A program made the translations under genes and the position numbers. Positions 41,278-49,506 of a DNA stretch of 64,000 bases are shown piece after piece. A model generated the notes under the pieces. That model saw only the letters and a list, made by a program, of their open reading frames with translations. It searched no databases and was not told where the DNA came from. Location of the stretch: positions 1-64,000 of the forward strand of contig JAGIAR010000014.1 in assembly GCA_017744735.1 (NCBI GenBank). Reading direction: 5' to 3'. The stretch comes from Novosphingobium sp. GTDB taxonomy: Bacteria; Pseudomonadota; Alphaproteobacteria; Sphingomonadales; Sphingomonadaceae. Positions within the stretch are counted from its first letter, which is position 1. Each line of letters starts with the position of its first letter.

Positions 41278-42350
41278 CCTTCGCGCAGCCCCGCCTGCAC
41301 CAGCAGCGGCGCGACGTCGCGCATCCAGGTCTCGAGCCCTTCTTCGTAATTGACGAAGGTCAGCACGATCCCGTCCGCCCCGGCCTCTGAAAATTCCTTC
41401 AGGCGGTCGACGATCCGCTCGGGCGTGCCGACGAGATGCACCCCGCCGAAGCCGCCGAGCACCTTCTGCCGTGCGAGCCGGGCCTCGGGGCTGTCGCCGC
41501 GCGGCACGAGGTTGGGCGGCATCGAATCCAGCACGGCGAGATCGCCCTTCTCCTCAAGCACGTAGTCTCGGAAGGCCTCGGCCTCGGCCTGGGTCGGGCG
41601 GCAGATCACCCAGCACGACAGCCAGATCTCGAACTCCCGCCCGAATTCCTCGCGCCCGAGCTTGCGCAGATCGGCAAAGCGCCGGCGGATGTCCTCGATC
41701 GGCTCGCCTTCGCTGACGCTCTGGAACGCGATGTCGGCGTATTTCGCGGCGAAGCGCGCACCGGTCTCGGACTGGCCCGCCTGCATGATCGGCGGATGCG
41801 GCTTCGTCAGCGGCTTGGGCTGCGACTGGCCCTTCACGATCTTGAAGAACTCGCCCTCGAAGTCGAATTCCTCCTCGCGGGTCCACAGCATCTTCACGAT
41901 GTCGATCCATTCGCCCGCATAGCGATAGCGCGCGTCGTGGCTCATCATCGGCGAGCCGAACATCGCGAATTCGGGCGCGAACCAGCCGCACACGAGATTG
42001 AGTCCGAAGCGCCCGCCGGAGATGTGGTCGGCAGTGGCCATCTGCTTGGCCGCGACGATCGGATGGATCACCGGGACGTGGATCGTGGCGAAGATCTTCG
42101 CCGTCTCGGTAACCGCGCCGAGCCCGGCCGCCCAGGCCAGCCCTTCGTAATTGGTGCCGCAATAATTGGTCACCCCGCCCAGCCCGCGCCAGCGCGCGAG
42201 CGGGACGTTGAGCTCGAACCCCGCCTGCTCCGACAGCTTGGCGACCCGGACCACCGTGGGCCAGCCTAGCGTATGCCGCTCCTCGGCCGTGGTCGCGGTG
42301 AAGCCGCCGTCGAGGTTCGAACCGAAGATGCCGAGCTTGAGCTTGTTCAT
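41274..42350 (-). CDS. LLM-class flavin-dependent monooxygenase
   Basis: A 358-residue luciferase-like TIM-barrel enzyme using reduced FMN. Typical segments are FGSNLDGGFTATTAEERHTL, ATADHISGGRFGLNLVCGWF (the family GRFGLNVVSGW region), MLWTREEEFDFEGEFF and IMQAGQSETGARFAAKYAD. This subgroup includes RutA- and SfnG-like enzymes, which break C-N or C-S bonds or insert oxygen. No matching flavin reductase is encoded nearby, unless the nitroreductase at 45789 serves. The gene overlaps the SDR-hydrolase fusion gene by ATGA, so the two act in one operon. It might perform a ring-opening or Baeyer-Villiger-like step whose lactone is hydrolysed by the fusion partner. That idea is speculation. Confidence 0.87.
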   Translation of the reverse strand: MNKLKLGIFGSNLDGGFTATTAEERHTLGWPTVVRVAKLSEQAGFELNVPLARWRGLGGVTNYCGTNYEGLAWAAGLGAVTETAKIFATIHVPVIHPIVAAKQMATADHISGGRFGLNLVCGWFAPEFAMFGSPMMSHDARYRYAGEWIDIVKMLWTREEEFDFEGEFFKIVKGQSQPKPLTKPHPPIMQAGQSETGARFAAKYADIAFQSVSEGEPIEDIRRRFADLRKLGREEFGREFEIWLSCWVICRPTQAEAEAFRDYVLEEKGDLAVLDSMPPNLVPRGDSPEARLARQKVLGGFGGVHLVGTPERIVDRLKEFSEAGADGIVLTFVNYEEGLETWMRDVAPLLVQAGLREG

Positions 42351-43888
42351 GCGAGGAACTCCACCAGCCGCTGCCAATGCCGCTCGCCTCCTTCCGGGTG
42401 GTAGGATGCGTCGGCGATTGCGAAACCGTGATAGGTGCCGGGATAGACCTCGATCGTGTGCTCGCGGCCCGCGGCATCGAGCGCCGCACCCAGCGCCGCC
42501 TGGTGCTCAGGCGTCATGAAGGCGTCGGTCTCGGCGCAACCGAAGTAATAGCGCGCACTGCTGTCTCCGACCTGCCGGTGCGGACTATCGGGCCGCCCGG
42601 TCACCAGATGGCCGCCATGGAACGAGGCGACCGCGCCGACTTCTCCTGGATGCGCCGCAGCGGTCCACACCGCCATCGGGCCGCTCATGCAATAGCCGAC
42701 CGCCGCCAGCGGAGCCGCCGAGACTTGCGGCCGCCCGCGCAGAGCTGCGATCCATGCACCGGAATCGCGTACGATCGTGTCGCGCGACAACGTGCCCGCC
42801 ATGCTCAGCAGCCGCCCGAACTCGCCGGAATTCCTGACCGATAGCGGCGGATCGTGCGGCGGCCCCAGGCGGTGGAACAGGTTCGGCAGCAACACCGCAT
42901 AGCCCGCATCGGCCAGCCGCTGAGCCATCGCCTTGAACAGCGGGCGCACCCCCATGATGTCGGTGTAGAGCAGCACGCCGGGCCACGGGCCGGCGCCGGT
43001 GCGGGGGGTAAACAGCCAAGCCTGCGACAGGCCGTCGGGCGTGTCGATCGCCAACTCCTCGCCCCCGGCCTCGGAGATCGCCGGTACGGCACCCGCGAAC
43101 TGCGGCGCTTCGCCGAACGACATGCCGATACCGAGCGTCTGCCCGCCGTCGACCGGAATGTTCGCCCCGGTGATGTAGCTCGATTCATCGGAGGCGAGGA
43201 ACACCGCCAGCGGCGCGACATCCTCAGCTAGCCCGACCCGGCCGAGCGGCGATGTGCGGATCTGCTTGTGCAGATTGTCGTTCGGGTCCTTCATCAATTG
43301 CTCGAACATCTCGGTCGCGATCAGTCCGGGGCTGATGCAGTTGGCGCGGATGCCCGAGGGGCCGCCTTCCAGCGCCATGTGCCGGGTCAGCCCGATGACC
43401 CCGGCCTTGCCGGTGCCGTGCGCCGCCATCGGCATGTCGCTGCCGCGCCCACCGATGATCGAGCCGGTGTTGATGATCGAGCCGCCGCCGCGCGCGACCA
43501 GATGCGGCCAGGCGGCGCGGGTGACGAAGAAGATCACGTCGAGCTCGTGGCGCAAGGTGAAATGCCAGGCGTCGGTGGACATCCCCATCAGCGGCCCGAT
43601 CCGGCCGAGCGCCGCGTTGTTGTAGAGCACGTCGACCCCGCCGTAGACCTCGGCCGCCTGGTTCACCCAGTCGGTCGCCTGCCGCTCGTCCGAAAGGTCG
43701 ACCGGCGCCATCGAGGTCATTTCGCCGCCTTCGGCGCGGACCAGTTCGACGGTTTTCTCGGCCGCCTCGGCCTTCATGTCGCAACCGACCACTTTCGCGC
43801 CTTCTCGCGCAAAAGCCAGCGCTGCCGCACGCCCCTGCCCGCCCGCGGTGCCGGTGATCAATGCGACCTTGCCTGAAAGCCTGCCCAT
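42347..43888 (-). CDS. fusion protein: short-chain dehydrogenase + dienelactone hydrolase
   Basis: A 513-residue two-domain protein. Residues 1-255 form an SDR: LITGTAGGQGRAAALAFARE, VLYNNAALGRIG, NTGSIIGGRGSDMPMAAHGTGK and ITGANIPVDGGQTLG. The catalytic Tyr of YxxxK is a His (HGTGK), so the dehydrogenase may be altered or inactive. Residues 265-513 form a dienelactone hydrolase: GVLLYTDIMGVRPLFKAMAQ, nucleophile Cys in AVGYCMSGPMAV, FGCAETDAFM with the Asp, and YPGTYHGFAI with the His. The fusion is read through without frameshift. The start ATG at 43888 has a purine-rich site. It is coupled to the LLM gene and preceded by a MarR-type palindrome. It probably hydrolyses a lactone or ester intermediate. 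Confidence 0.87.
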   Translation of the reverse strand: MGRLSGKVALITGTAGGQGRAAALAFAREGAKVVGCDMKAEAAEKTVELVRAEGGEMTSMAPVDLSDERQATDWVNQAAEVYGGVDVLYNNAALGRIGPLMGMSTDAWHFTLRHELDVIFFVTRAAWPHLVARGGGSIINTGSIIGGRGSDMPMAAHGTGKAGVIGLTRHMALEGGPSGIRANCISPGLIATEMFEQLMKDPNDNLHKQIRTSPLGRVGLAEDVAPLAVFLASDESSYITGANIPVDGGQTLGIGMSFGEAPQFAGAVPAISEAGGEELAIDTPDGLSQAWLFTPRTGAGPWPGVLLYTDIMGVRPLFKAMAQRLADAGYAVLLPNLFHRLGPPHDPPLSVRNSGEFGRLLSMAGTLSRDTIVRDSGAWIAALRGRPQVSAAPLAAVGYCMSGPMAVWTAAAHPGEVGAVASFHGGHLVTGRPDSPHRQVGDSSARYYFGCAETDAFMTPEHQAALGAALDAAGREHTIEVYPGTYHGFAIADASYHPEGGERHWQRLVEFLA

Positions 43889-43921
43889 CCTCTGTCCTCG
43901 TCTCAATTTGTGTTTCGCGAT

Positions 43922-43941
43922 TTATCTTACTGCTAAGATAA
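43922..43941. promoter_or_regulatory. candidate MarR operator, copy 2
   Basis: TTATCTTA-CTGC-TAAGATAA, a perfect 20-bp palindrome 33 bases upstream of the SDR-hydrolase fusion start. It shares arms and 4-base spacing with the site at 40954-40971. Confidence 0.75.
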
Positions 43942-43966
43942 TTTGGCAAGATGCAATTCGCAGTCC

Positions 43967-45334
43967 CTACGGCCCCACCGGTCGCGAATGACCGCGAAAC
44001 GCGATCACGGTCGCGATCGTGACCCCGGTCATGCCAAGCGTAACCGCAAGGGTCGCCAGCGGCCCTGCCGCGCCGAGGATCGCCGCCAGCAGCACCAGGC
44101 TGGTGGTGGACCCGGTACGCCCGACTCCGATTGCGGCGCCCGAGCCGGCCGACCGGAATTCGGTGGGATAGAAGCTTGCGACCAGCGGGAAGAGCACGAT
44201 CAGCGAACCGTTGAGGCCGAAGCCGACGACGAACATCGCGATCGCCGCCAGCCACGCGTTCCCGGCCATACCCGCCAGCGTGATGCCGATGAGCGCAGCC
44301 ATCCCCGCCGCGGCGATGCCGAGCAGCGCGGCAAGCGTGCCGCGTGACCCGATCCGCGAGACCCCGGCCACCGCCGCAAAGGCGCCCGTCAAGCCGGCAA
44401 AGCTGTAGAACGACATCGTACGGATCGCATCGGCCGGCGGCGTCCCGAGGCTCGTCAGCAGCAACGCGCCGAGGCTGATGAGTCCGACCGAGGTAAACAT
44501 CAGGCTGACGCTCATCAGCCACAGCACGATCGTATCGCGCCGCCACTCCGGGGCGAGAATGTCGCGCAGCCGACCCTGGCCGGAAGCCGCGGCCACCAGC
44601 GCGAAGCGCGTCCCGCTCCGCCAGCCATGCGCGATGCCGAAGCGGTCGAGCGCGGCAGCGACCGCCTCTGCCGGGCGCCCCTGGCGTGCCAGGAAGCGCG
44701 GCGATTCCGGCAGCAGCGCCAGCATCGGCGGCAGCACACCCGCGAGCGGGAGCGCGCCGCCGATCCACAGCATGGCGCGCCATCCGGCGGCAGGCACGAC
44801 GAACGAGCCCGCCAGCGCGCAGATCGTCCCGCCGAGCAGGTTAGCGGTGAAGGCAAGCACCGAGAGCTGGCCGATCCGGCGGCGCGGCAGGACCTCGGCA
44901 AGATAGCTCGCGACCGCGGGGGCAGCCGATCCCAGTCCCAGTCCGGCAAACAGCCGTGCGGCGGCGAAGCCGGCATACCCGGGCGCCAGCGCGCTCGCGA
45001 CACTGCCCAACGCGAACAGCATGATCGATCCGAGCAGGGCGGGCCGCCTGCCCGCGCGATCCGCCAACAGGCCGCCAACTATCCCGCCGACGATCAGCCC
45101 GGCCTGACCGATCGACAGCAGCCACCCGAGCGCGAGCGGCGAGACGCCGAAATCCCGGACGATCGCCGGAGCGAGGAAACCGACCATCACCACATCGCAC
45201 CCGTCGACCACCAGGGCCAGCGTCAGCAGGCCGACGAGCCACAACAGCCGGGGATGAAGGGCCCCCTCTTCGATCGTCAGCGCAAGATCGATCGCCCCGT
45301 CATCACCCTCGTCTCCGCTCGTGGCCCGCGTCAT
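43967..45334 (-). CDS. MFS transporter, aromatic acid:H+ symporter (AAHS) type
   Basis: A 455-residue inner-membrane symporter with about twelve helices. The family signature near helix 1, VVDGCDVVMVGFLAPAI, corresponds to the DGxD motif of PcaK/BenK. Motif A is GGLLADRAGRRPALLG between helices 2 and 3, and LPESPRFLARQGR is typical of the central loop. Members import benzoate-like acids with protons. The ATG at 45334 sits 32 bases from a 25-bp perfect palindrome shared with the divergent VOC gene. It supports an aromatic carboxylate as one of the compounds taken up by this locus. The gene ends 78 bases before the fusion gene on the same strand. Confidence 0.89.
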   Translation of the reverse strand: MTRATSGDEGDDGAIDLALTIEEGALHPRLLWLVGLLTLALVVDGCDVVMVGFLAPAIVRDFGVSPLALGWLLSIGQAGLIVGGIVGGLLADRAGRRPALLGSIMLFALGSVASALAPGYAGFAAARLFAGLGLGSAAPAVASYLAEVLPRRRIGQLSVLAFTANLLGGTICALAGSFVVPAAGWRAMLWIGGALPLAGVLPPMLALLPESPRFLARQGRPAEAVAAALDRFGIAHGWRSGTRFALVAAASGQGRLRDILAPEWRRDTIVLWLMSVSLMFTSVGLISLGALLLTSLGTPPADAIRTMSFYSFAGLTGAFAAVAGVSRIGSRGTLAALLGIAAAGMAALIGITLAGMAGNAWLAAIAMFVVGFGLNGSLIVLFPLVASFYPTEFRSAGSGAAIGVGRTGSTTSLVLLAAILGAAGPLATLAVTLGMTGVTIATVIAFRGHSRPVGP

Positions 45335-45366
45335 GCCGTGCTCTCCACTATGCTCTTTTCTTGGCC

Positions 45367-45391
45367 TGCACGATTGCCTAACAATCGTGCA
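45367..45391. promoter_or_regulatory. 25-bp perfect palindrome between the AAHS and VOC genes
   Basis: TGCACGATTG-CCTAA-CAATCGTGCA with perfect 10-base arms. Its core ATTGCCTAACAAT is identical to the second operator element at 25608-25620, tying this promoter pair to the FCD-type regulon. Confidence 0.75.
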
Positions 45392-45411
45392 ATAACAAGC
45401 TCGGGGAATCG

Positions 45412-45792
45412 ATGCTCTACCACACCTCTCTCTGCGTGCCCGACGTGCCGCAGGCGGGCGAATTCTACGACCGCGTGCTTGCACCGCTCGGAATGACGCG
45501 AATCTGGAAGCTCGAGCCGCTCGCGATCGGCTATGGCCGCACCCGCGGGGAGTTCTGGCTGCAGTCGCCCGATCACATGCCCTTCCTGGAATTGACGCGG
45601 CACGGACATTTCGCCTTCGCCTGCGAAACGCGGGAACAGGTCGGGAAGGTGCATGACGCGGCGGTGGAGGCGGGCGGGCGAAGCATCGTGCCGCCGTCGG
45701 CCGACCCGGCGATCGGGCCCGACTATTTCGCCGCGATCGTCGAGGATCCCGATGGTCATGTGATCGAGATCCTGCGCTGGAGCGGCGAATGA
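45412..45792 (+). CDS. VOC-family (glyoxalase/dioxygenase superfamily) protein
   Basis: A 126-residue single VOC module: LYHTSLCVPDVPQAGEFYDR, PFLELTRHGHFAFAC and AAIVEDPDGHVIEILRW, giving the expected paired beta-alpha-beta-beta-beta units and the terminal metal Glu. Single-module VOC proteins work as dimers. They include glyoxalases, isomerases and resistance proteins, and the length is too short for a type I extradiol dioxygenase. It overlaps the nitroreductase start by ATGA. The enzymatic role is uncertain. It might be an isomerase or dehalogenase-like step in the same pathway. Confidence 0.8.
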   Translation: MLYHTSLCVPDVPQAGEFYDRVLAPLGMTRIWKLEPLAIGYGRTRGEFWLQSPDHMPFLELTRHGHFAFACETREQVGKVHDAAVEAGGRSIVPPSADPAIGPDYFAAIVEDPDGHVIEILRWSGE

Positions 45793-46454
45793 ACGTTTCC
45801 GAAGCCGTTGCGAGCCGACGCTCGATCCGGGCGTTCCTCGACACGCCGGTCGAACTCGAAACGCTGCGCACGATTCTGGACAAGGCGCGGATCGCTCCGT
45901 CGGGCTGCAACATCCAGCCGTGGCAGGCGATCGTGCTCACCGGCGAGCCTCTCAAGGCACTCCAGGTCAAGCTCCACGGCATTCCGTTCCAGGATCCGCC
46001 CGAATACGACCAGGTCACGGTCGCCGCGATCGAACCCTATGCCGGGCGCCTGCATGGGATCAGCGCCGAACTCTACGGCTCGATGGGCATCGGGCGGGAC
46101 GACGGCGAGGGCCGCGCCCGCTTCGCGAGCCGCAACTGGGACAATTTCGGCGCCCCGGCAGTGCTGTTCTGCTATTTTCCACGCTTTATGAAAGAGCCGA
46201 ACTGGTCCGACATGGGCATGTGGCTGCAGACCATCATGCTGCTCGCGCGCGAAGCCGGGCTCGACACCTGCCCGCAAGAGTCGCTCGCCTTCCATGCCCG
46301 GATCGTGAAGGATCATCTCGGGATCGACGACGCGCAGCACCTGTTCTTCTGCGGCCTCGCAATCGGCTATCGCGATCCGGACGCGCCCGAAAACAACTTC
46401 CCCCGGCCGCGGCTGGCGCTGGACGAGCAGGTCGTCTTCCGCGGCTTCCCTTAG
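45789..46454 (+). CDS. nitroreductase-family FMN oxidoreductase
   Basis: A 221-residue FMN-binding protein. VSEAVASRRSIRAFLDTPVE at the N-terminus is the FMN phosphate-binding pattern, followed by ARIAPSGCNIQPWQAIVLTG and GMWLQTIMLLAREAGLDTCP. It resembles NfnB/BluB-like nitroreductases that use NAD(P)H to reduce nitro groups, quinones or free flavin. Together with the coupled VOC gene it forms a two-gene operon divergent from the AAHS transporter. Supplying reduced FMN to the LLM enzyme at 41274, or reducing a quinone intermediate, are possible roles and both are inference. A strong hairpin follows 28 bases after the stop. Confidence 0.85.
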   Translation: MNVSEAVASRRSIRAFLDTPVELETLRTILDKARIAPSGCNIQPWQAIVLTGEPLKALQVKLHGIPFQDPPEYDQVTVAAIEPYAGRLHGISAELYGSMGIGRDDGEGRARFASRNWDNFGAPAVLFCYFPRFMKEPNWSDMGMWLQTIMLLAREAGLDTCPQESLAFHARIVKDHLGIDDAQHLFFCGLAIGYRDPDAPENNFPRPRLALDEQVVFRGFP

Positions 46455-46481
46455 GACAGGGCCCGGCGGCCTCGAACCGCC

Positions 46482-46519
46482 AACGGCATGACGCAGCGAT
46501 GCAGCCGCGTCATGCCGTT
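46482..46519. terminator. hairpin between convergent nitroreductase and TonB receptor genes
   Basis: AACGGCATGACGC and GCGTCATGCCGTT, perfect 13-base arms with a 12-base loop. It lies between two convergent genes. There is no clear T-run on either side, so it is a probable but non-classical bidirectional terminator. Confidence 0.65.
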
Positions 46520-46542
46520 CACTGCTGTCCGGACTTGCCGGA

Positions 46543-49506
46543 TCAGAACTTCTTCGCGACCTGGAACTGGACCACCCGGCCGATCGGCGAGGCGTTCGAC
46601 GGGTCGAAGCGGATGCTGGCGGACGGACCCGAGTTGATCACCAGCGGCGGATCCTTGTCGAAAACGTTCTGCGCGCTGATCGTGAAGCTGAGGCCCTTGA
46701 ACAGGCTGCCGGCATCGTCGCCGAAGCTGAAGTTCACCGCTAGGTCCACGGTCGTGTAGCTGCCGATGTTCGCGTAGGAATCCGGAACCCCGGCCGGCAG
46801 GAAGATGGTGTCCATCTTGTAGCTGTTGGCATAGTTCAGATAGCCCGCCAGCGTCAGGTCGCCCGGACCCACGTCGCGGCTCCACGAAGCGTCGGCCCGG
46901 CCGCGGAAGCGCAGCGGATAACCGAACTTGTTGACCTCATCGACGATCGGGGCGCCCGGAATCGGCGAGACCTTCCAGTGGCTGATGTAGGAGCCGACCG
47001 CCCCGATGTGGAAGTCGCTGCCACCCGCCGACCAGTCGTAGGACGCGCTGACGTCGAAACCGTCGCCATGGGTCGAGCCGGCGTTCAGGCGGTGACCGTT
47101 GTTGATCGCGACGACATCGTTGGACGGCGCGCCCAGAACCGGCGACGTGCCGCCGGTGTTGATGCACGCGAGCAGCTGGTCGTAGAGCGTCTGGCTGGTG
47201 ATGTTCTGGCCGGCAACCGCAGAGCAGTTCGCGTTGGACGAATTGTAGGGATAGGGTCCGAAGAAGGCGACCGGGTTGTTGGCCGCCTTGCCGGGGAAAT
47301 AGGTCGGGTTGTAGATGATCTGGCTGTCGTAATAGCCTGCGTTGATCGCCTGGAACGCGCCGACATTGTAGACCGGCGTGCTGACCTGGCCGGTGTAGTT
47401 GACGTTCCAGTAGGTCACCGAGAGGCGGAACCCGCTGGACGGCGGCGCGATGTCCAAGCCGAGCGACCACGAGGTCGAGCTCTCGGGCTTCAGATTGCCC
47501 GCCGCGCCGCCAAGCGCGTAGTAGATCGTCTCGTCGCCCGAGCAGCCGGTGCAGCCGTCGATCGAGCTGCCGTCGACCGTGAAGGGCAAATGGCCCGCCT
47601 GCGAATTCGGATCGTTATCGACCAGCGTCGGCGCGCGGAACGACGTGCCGTAGCTGCCGCGCAGCTTGAGCCAGTCGACCGGCGACCAGTTGATGCCGAA
47701 CTTCGGATTCCAGGTGCTGCCGACGTCGTTGTAGTCGTCCAGGCGCACCGCCGCGGTCAGGTCGAGCTTCTCGAAACCGGCGGTTGCATTGTTCGCGCCG
47801 AACACCGGCACATACAATTCGGCAAAGGCCGAGTTGACCTTGCGCACGTTGAAGGTGGTCGCGAAATTGTTGCCGTTGGAGAAGCTCAGGCGCTGATGTT
47901 CGCCGCCGAACGCGAGACGGACATCGCCGCCTGGCAGGGCGAACAGCGAACCGTCGAGGCTGGCCGAATAATCCTGGCTCTTGAATACAGTCAGGATATT
48001 CAGTGCCTGGCCGCCGATGATGTCGTCGGCGAAGCCGCTATTGCCGCAATCCTGGGTCGAGCCGTCGCAGAACGGATTGAACGCAGCAGCGGTGCTATCG
48101 GCCAAGGCCGCGGTCAGGTTCGGGTTCTGCGGGAAGAAACCGCCGAAGCCGTTGCCGAAATAGAGATTGGTCGCGCTCTTGCCGGTGCTCTTGCCGTAGG
48201 TCCCGTAGACGTTCAGGCGCCAGTCGCCGAACAGGTCCGCCCTGACGCCGAAAGTGCCTTCATAGGTTTCGATATAGCCTTCGCGGATGCCGCCACCGAC
48301 ATCGTCGGCGGTGTCGTATTGGACCGTCAGCGAGCCGGTTCCGCAAGCCGCAATCAGATCCGGATCGGCGCCGACCAGCGAGCGGTTGCAGGGGCTGTAA
48401 TAGTTGCTGTTCGGAACAACCAGCGTCGCGCGGCTGTTGAGTGACGAACTGAACAGCGCGATATTGTAGTCGCGCTTCGACCAGAAGCCGTCGCCATAGA
48501 TTTCGATGCCGTCGGTGATGTCCTGGCGGAAATTCGCGGCAAGCTGGTCGCGCTTGAATTCGGGAACCGCGTCGTAGCCAGTCCAGATGTTCTGGGTATT
48601 CGCGCTGCCCGCCGCCCCGATCTCGGCCAGCGTCAGGTTGGAGCCGTCCTGGCCGGCCGGGATGGCGTAGGACGTGCCGTTGTAGATGATATTCCCGGGG
48701 CTGGAGAAGGTCGACGAACCCGGCCCGCCGTAAGGGGTGAAGTCGTCGTTGTAGAGATTGGGGCGCGACGAGGCCTTCAGCCGGTCGGAATGGGCGTGCT
48801 GGTAGGACACGACGATGCCGCCCGAGCCCCAATCATACCCGCCGATCGCGGTGGTCTGCCAGCTGTCCTGCCCGTCGGCGGTGCCGTACTGGCCGTAGAC
48901 CTCGAAACCGGTGAACGGCGCGCGCATCACGTAGTTGACCGTGCCGCTGATCGCGTCGGCACCGTAGAGCGCCGAGCCGCCGTCGGCGACGATGTCGATC
49001 CGCTGCAGCATCTGGACGGGGATGTTATCCCCGTCGAACGTATTCATGTTGGCGCCGTCGTAAGGCACGCGATGCCCGTTCACTAGGCTGAGCGTCGCCT
49101 GCGGACCGAAGCCGCGCAGGTTCGGCGACTTGTTGAAGCCGAGCGCGTTGAGATCCGAGGTGCTCTGGTTCGAACCTCCCGAATAGGAGCTGCCCGAACC
49201 GAGGGTCAGCACGGAGGGTACCTTGGCAAGAATATCCGCGGTGCTGAGCTGACCGGTCTTGGCCAGCGCTTCCTGATCGAGCTGGGTGATGTCGGAGCCG
49301 ACCGGTGCGACGCCGCGGATGCGGGTGCCGGTGACGATGATGTCCTTGGAATTCGGCGAGGCGTCGGTCGCGGCCGTATCGCCGGCGCCGGCGACAGTGT
49401 CGGCGCCGGATTGGGCGAATGCCGGGGCGCAGACCAGGGTCGCGGGGGCAATTGCGAACAGCGAAACGCCCTTGAACAGGGCACGCACTACGAGCTGGCG
49501 ATTCAT
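46543..49506 (-). CDS. TonB-dependent outer-membrane receptor (receptor 2, large)
   Basis: A 987-residue receptor. The signal peptide ends CAPAFAQ. A TonB-box-like DIIVTGTRIRG lies near residue 55. The plug carries SPNLRGFGPQATLSLVNGHR and VADGGSALYGADAISGTVNY. The barrel ends in VVQFQVAKKF with a terminal Phe. It belongs to a different subgroup from the other three receptors (GTRIRG box, LVNGHR plug), resembling receptors for peptides or large glycans or aromatics in sphingomonads. Loop cysteines occur in pairs (SSIDGCTGCSGDE), suggesting disulfides. It is transcribed alone from a 413-base region holding a 26-bp operator. A TetR gene lies just upstream on the same strand. The ligand is unknown. 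Confidence 0.9.
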   Translation of the reverse strand: MNRQLVVRALFKGVSLFAIAPATLVCAPAFAQSGADTVAGAGDTAATDASPNSKDIIVTGTRIRGVAPVGSDITQLDQEALAKTGQLSTADILAKVPSVLTLGSGSSYSGGSNQSTSDLNALGFNKSPNLRGFGPQATLSLVNGHRVPYDGANMNTFDGDNIPVQMLQRIDIVADGGSALYGADAISGTVNYVMRAPFTGFEVYGQYGTADGQDSWQTTAIGGYDWGSGGIVVSYQHAHSDRLKASSRPNLYNDDFTPYGGPGSSTFSSPGNIIYNGTSYAIPAGQDGSNLTLAEIGAAGSANTQNIWTGYDAVPEFKRDQLAANFRQDITDGIEIYGDGFWSKRDYNIALFSSSLNSRATLVVPNSNYYSPCNRSLVGADPDLIAACGTGSLTVQYDTADDVGGGIREGYIETYEGTFGVRADLFGDWRLNVYGTYGKSTGKSATNLYFGNGFGGFFPQNPNLTAALADSTAAAFNPFCDGSTQDCGNSGFADDIIGGQALNILTVFKSQDYSASLDGSLFALPGGDVRLAFGGEHQRLSFSNGNNFATTFNVRKVNSAFAELYVPVFGANNATAGFEKLDLTAAVRLDDYNDVGSTWNPKFGINWSPVDWLKLRGSYGTSFRAPTLVDNDPNSQAGHLPFTVDGSSIDGCTGCSGDETIYYALGGAAGNLKPESSTSWSLGLDIAPPSSGFRLSVTYWNVNYTGQVSTPVYNVGAFQAINAGYYDSQIIYNPTYFPGKAANNPVAFFGPYPYNSSNANCSAVAGQNITSQTLYDQLLACINTGGTSPVLGAPSNDVVAINNGHRLNAGSTHGDGFDVSASYDWSAGGSDFHIGAVGSYISHWKVSPIPGAPIVDEVNKFGYPLRFRGRADASWSRDVGPGDLTLAGYLNYANSYKMDTIFLPAGVPDSYANIGSYTTVDLAVNFSFGDDAGSLFKGLSFTISAQNVFDKDPPLVINSGPSASIRFDPSNASPIGRVVQFQVAKKF

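Noticed and set aside
45412..45792. VOC protein as an extradiol ring-cleavage dioxygenase
   Set aside because: At 126 residues it is a single module. Type I extradiol dioxygenases need two paired modules and about 290 residues, so I did not call it the missing ring-cleavage enzyme.
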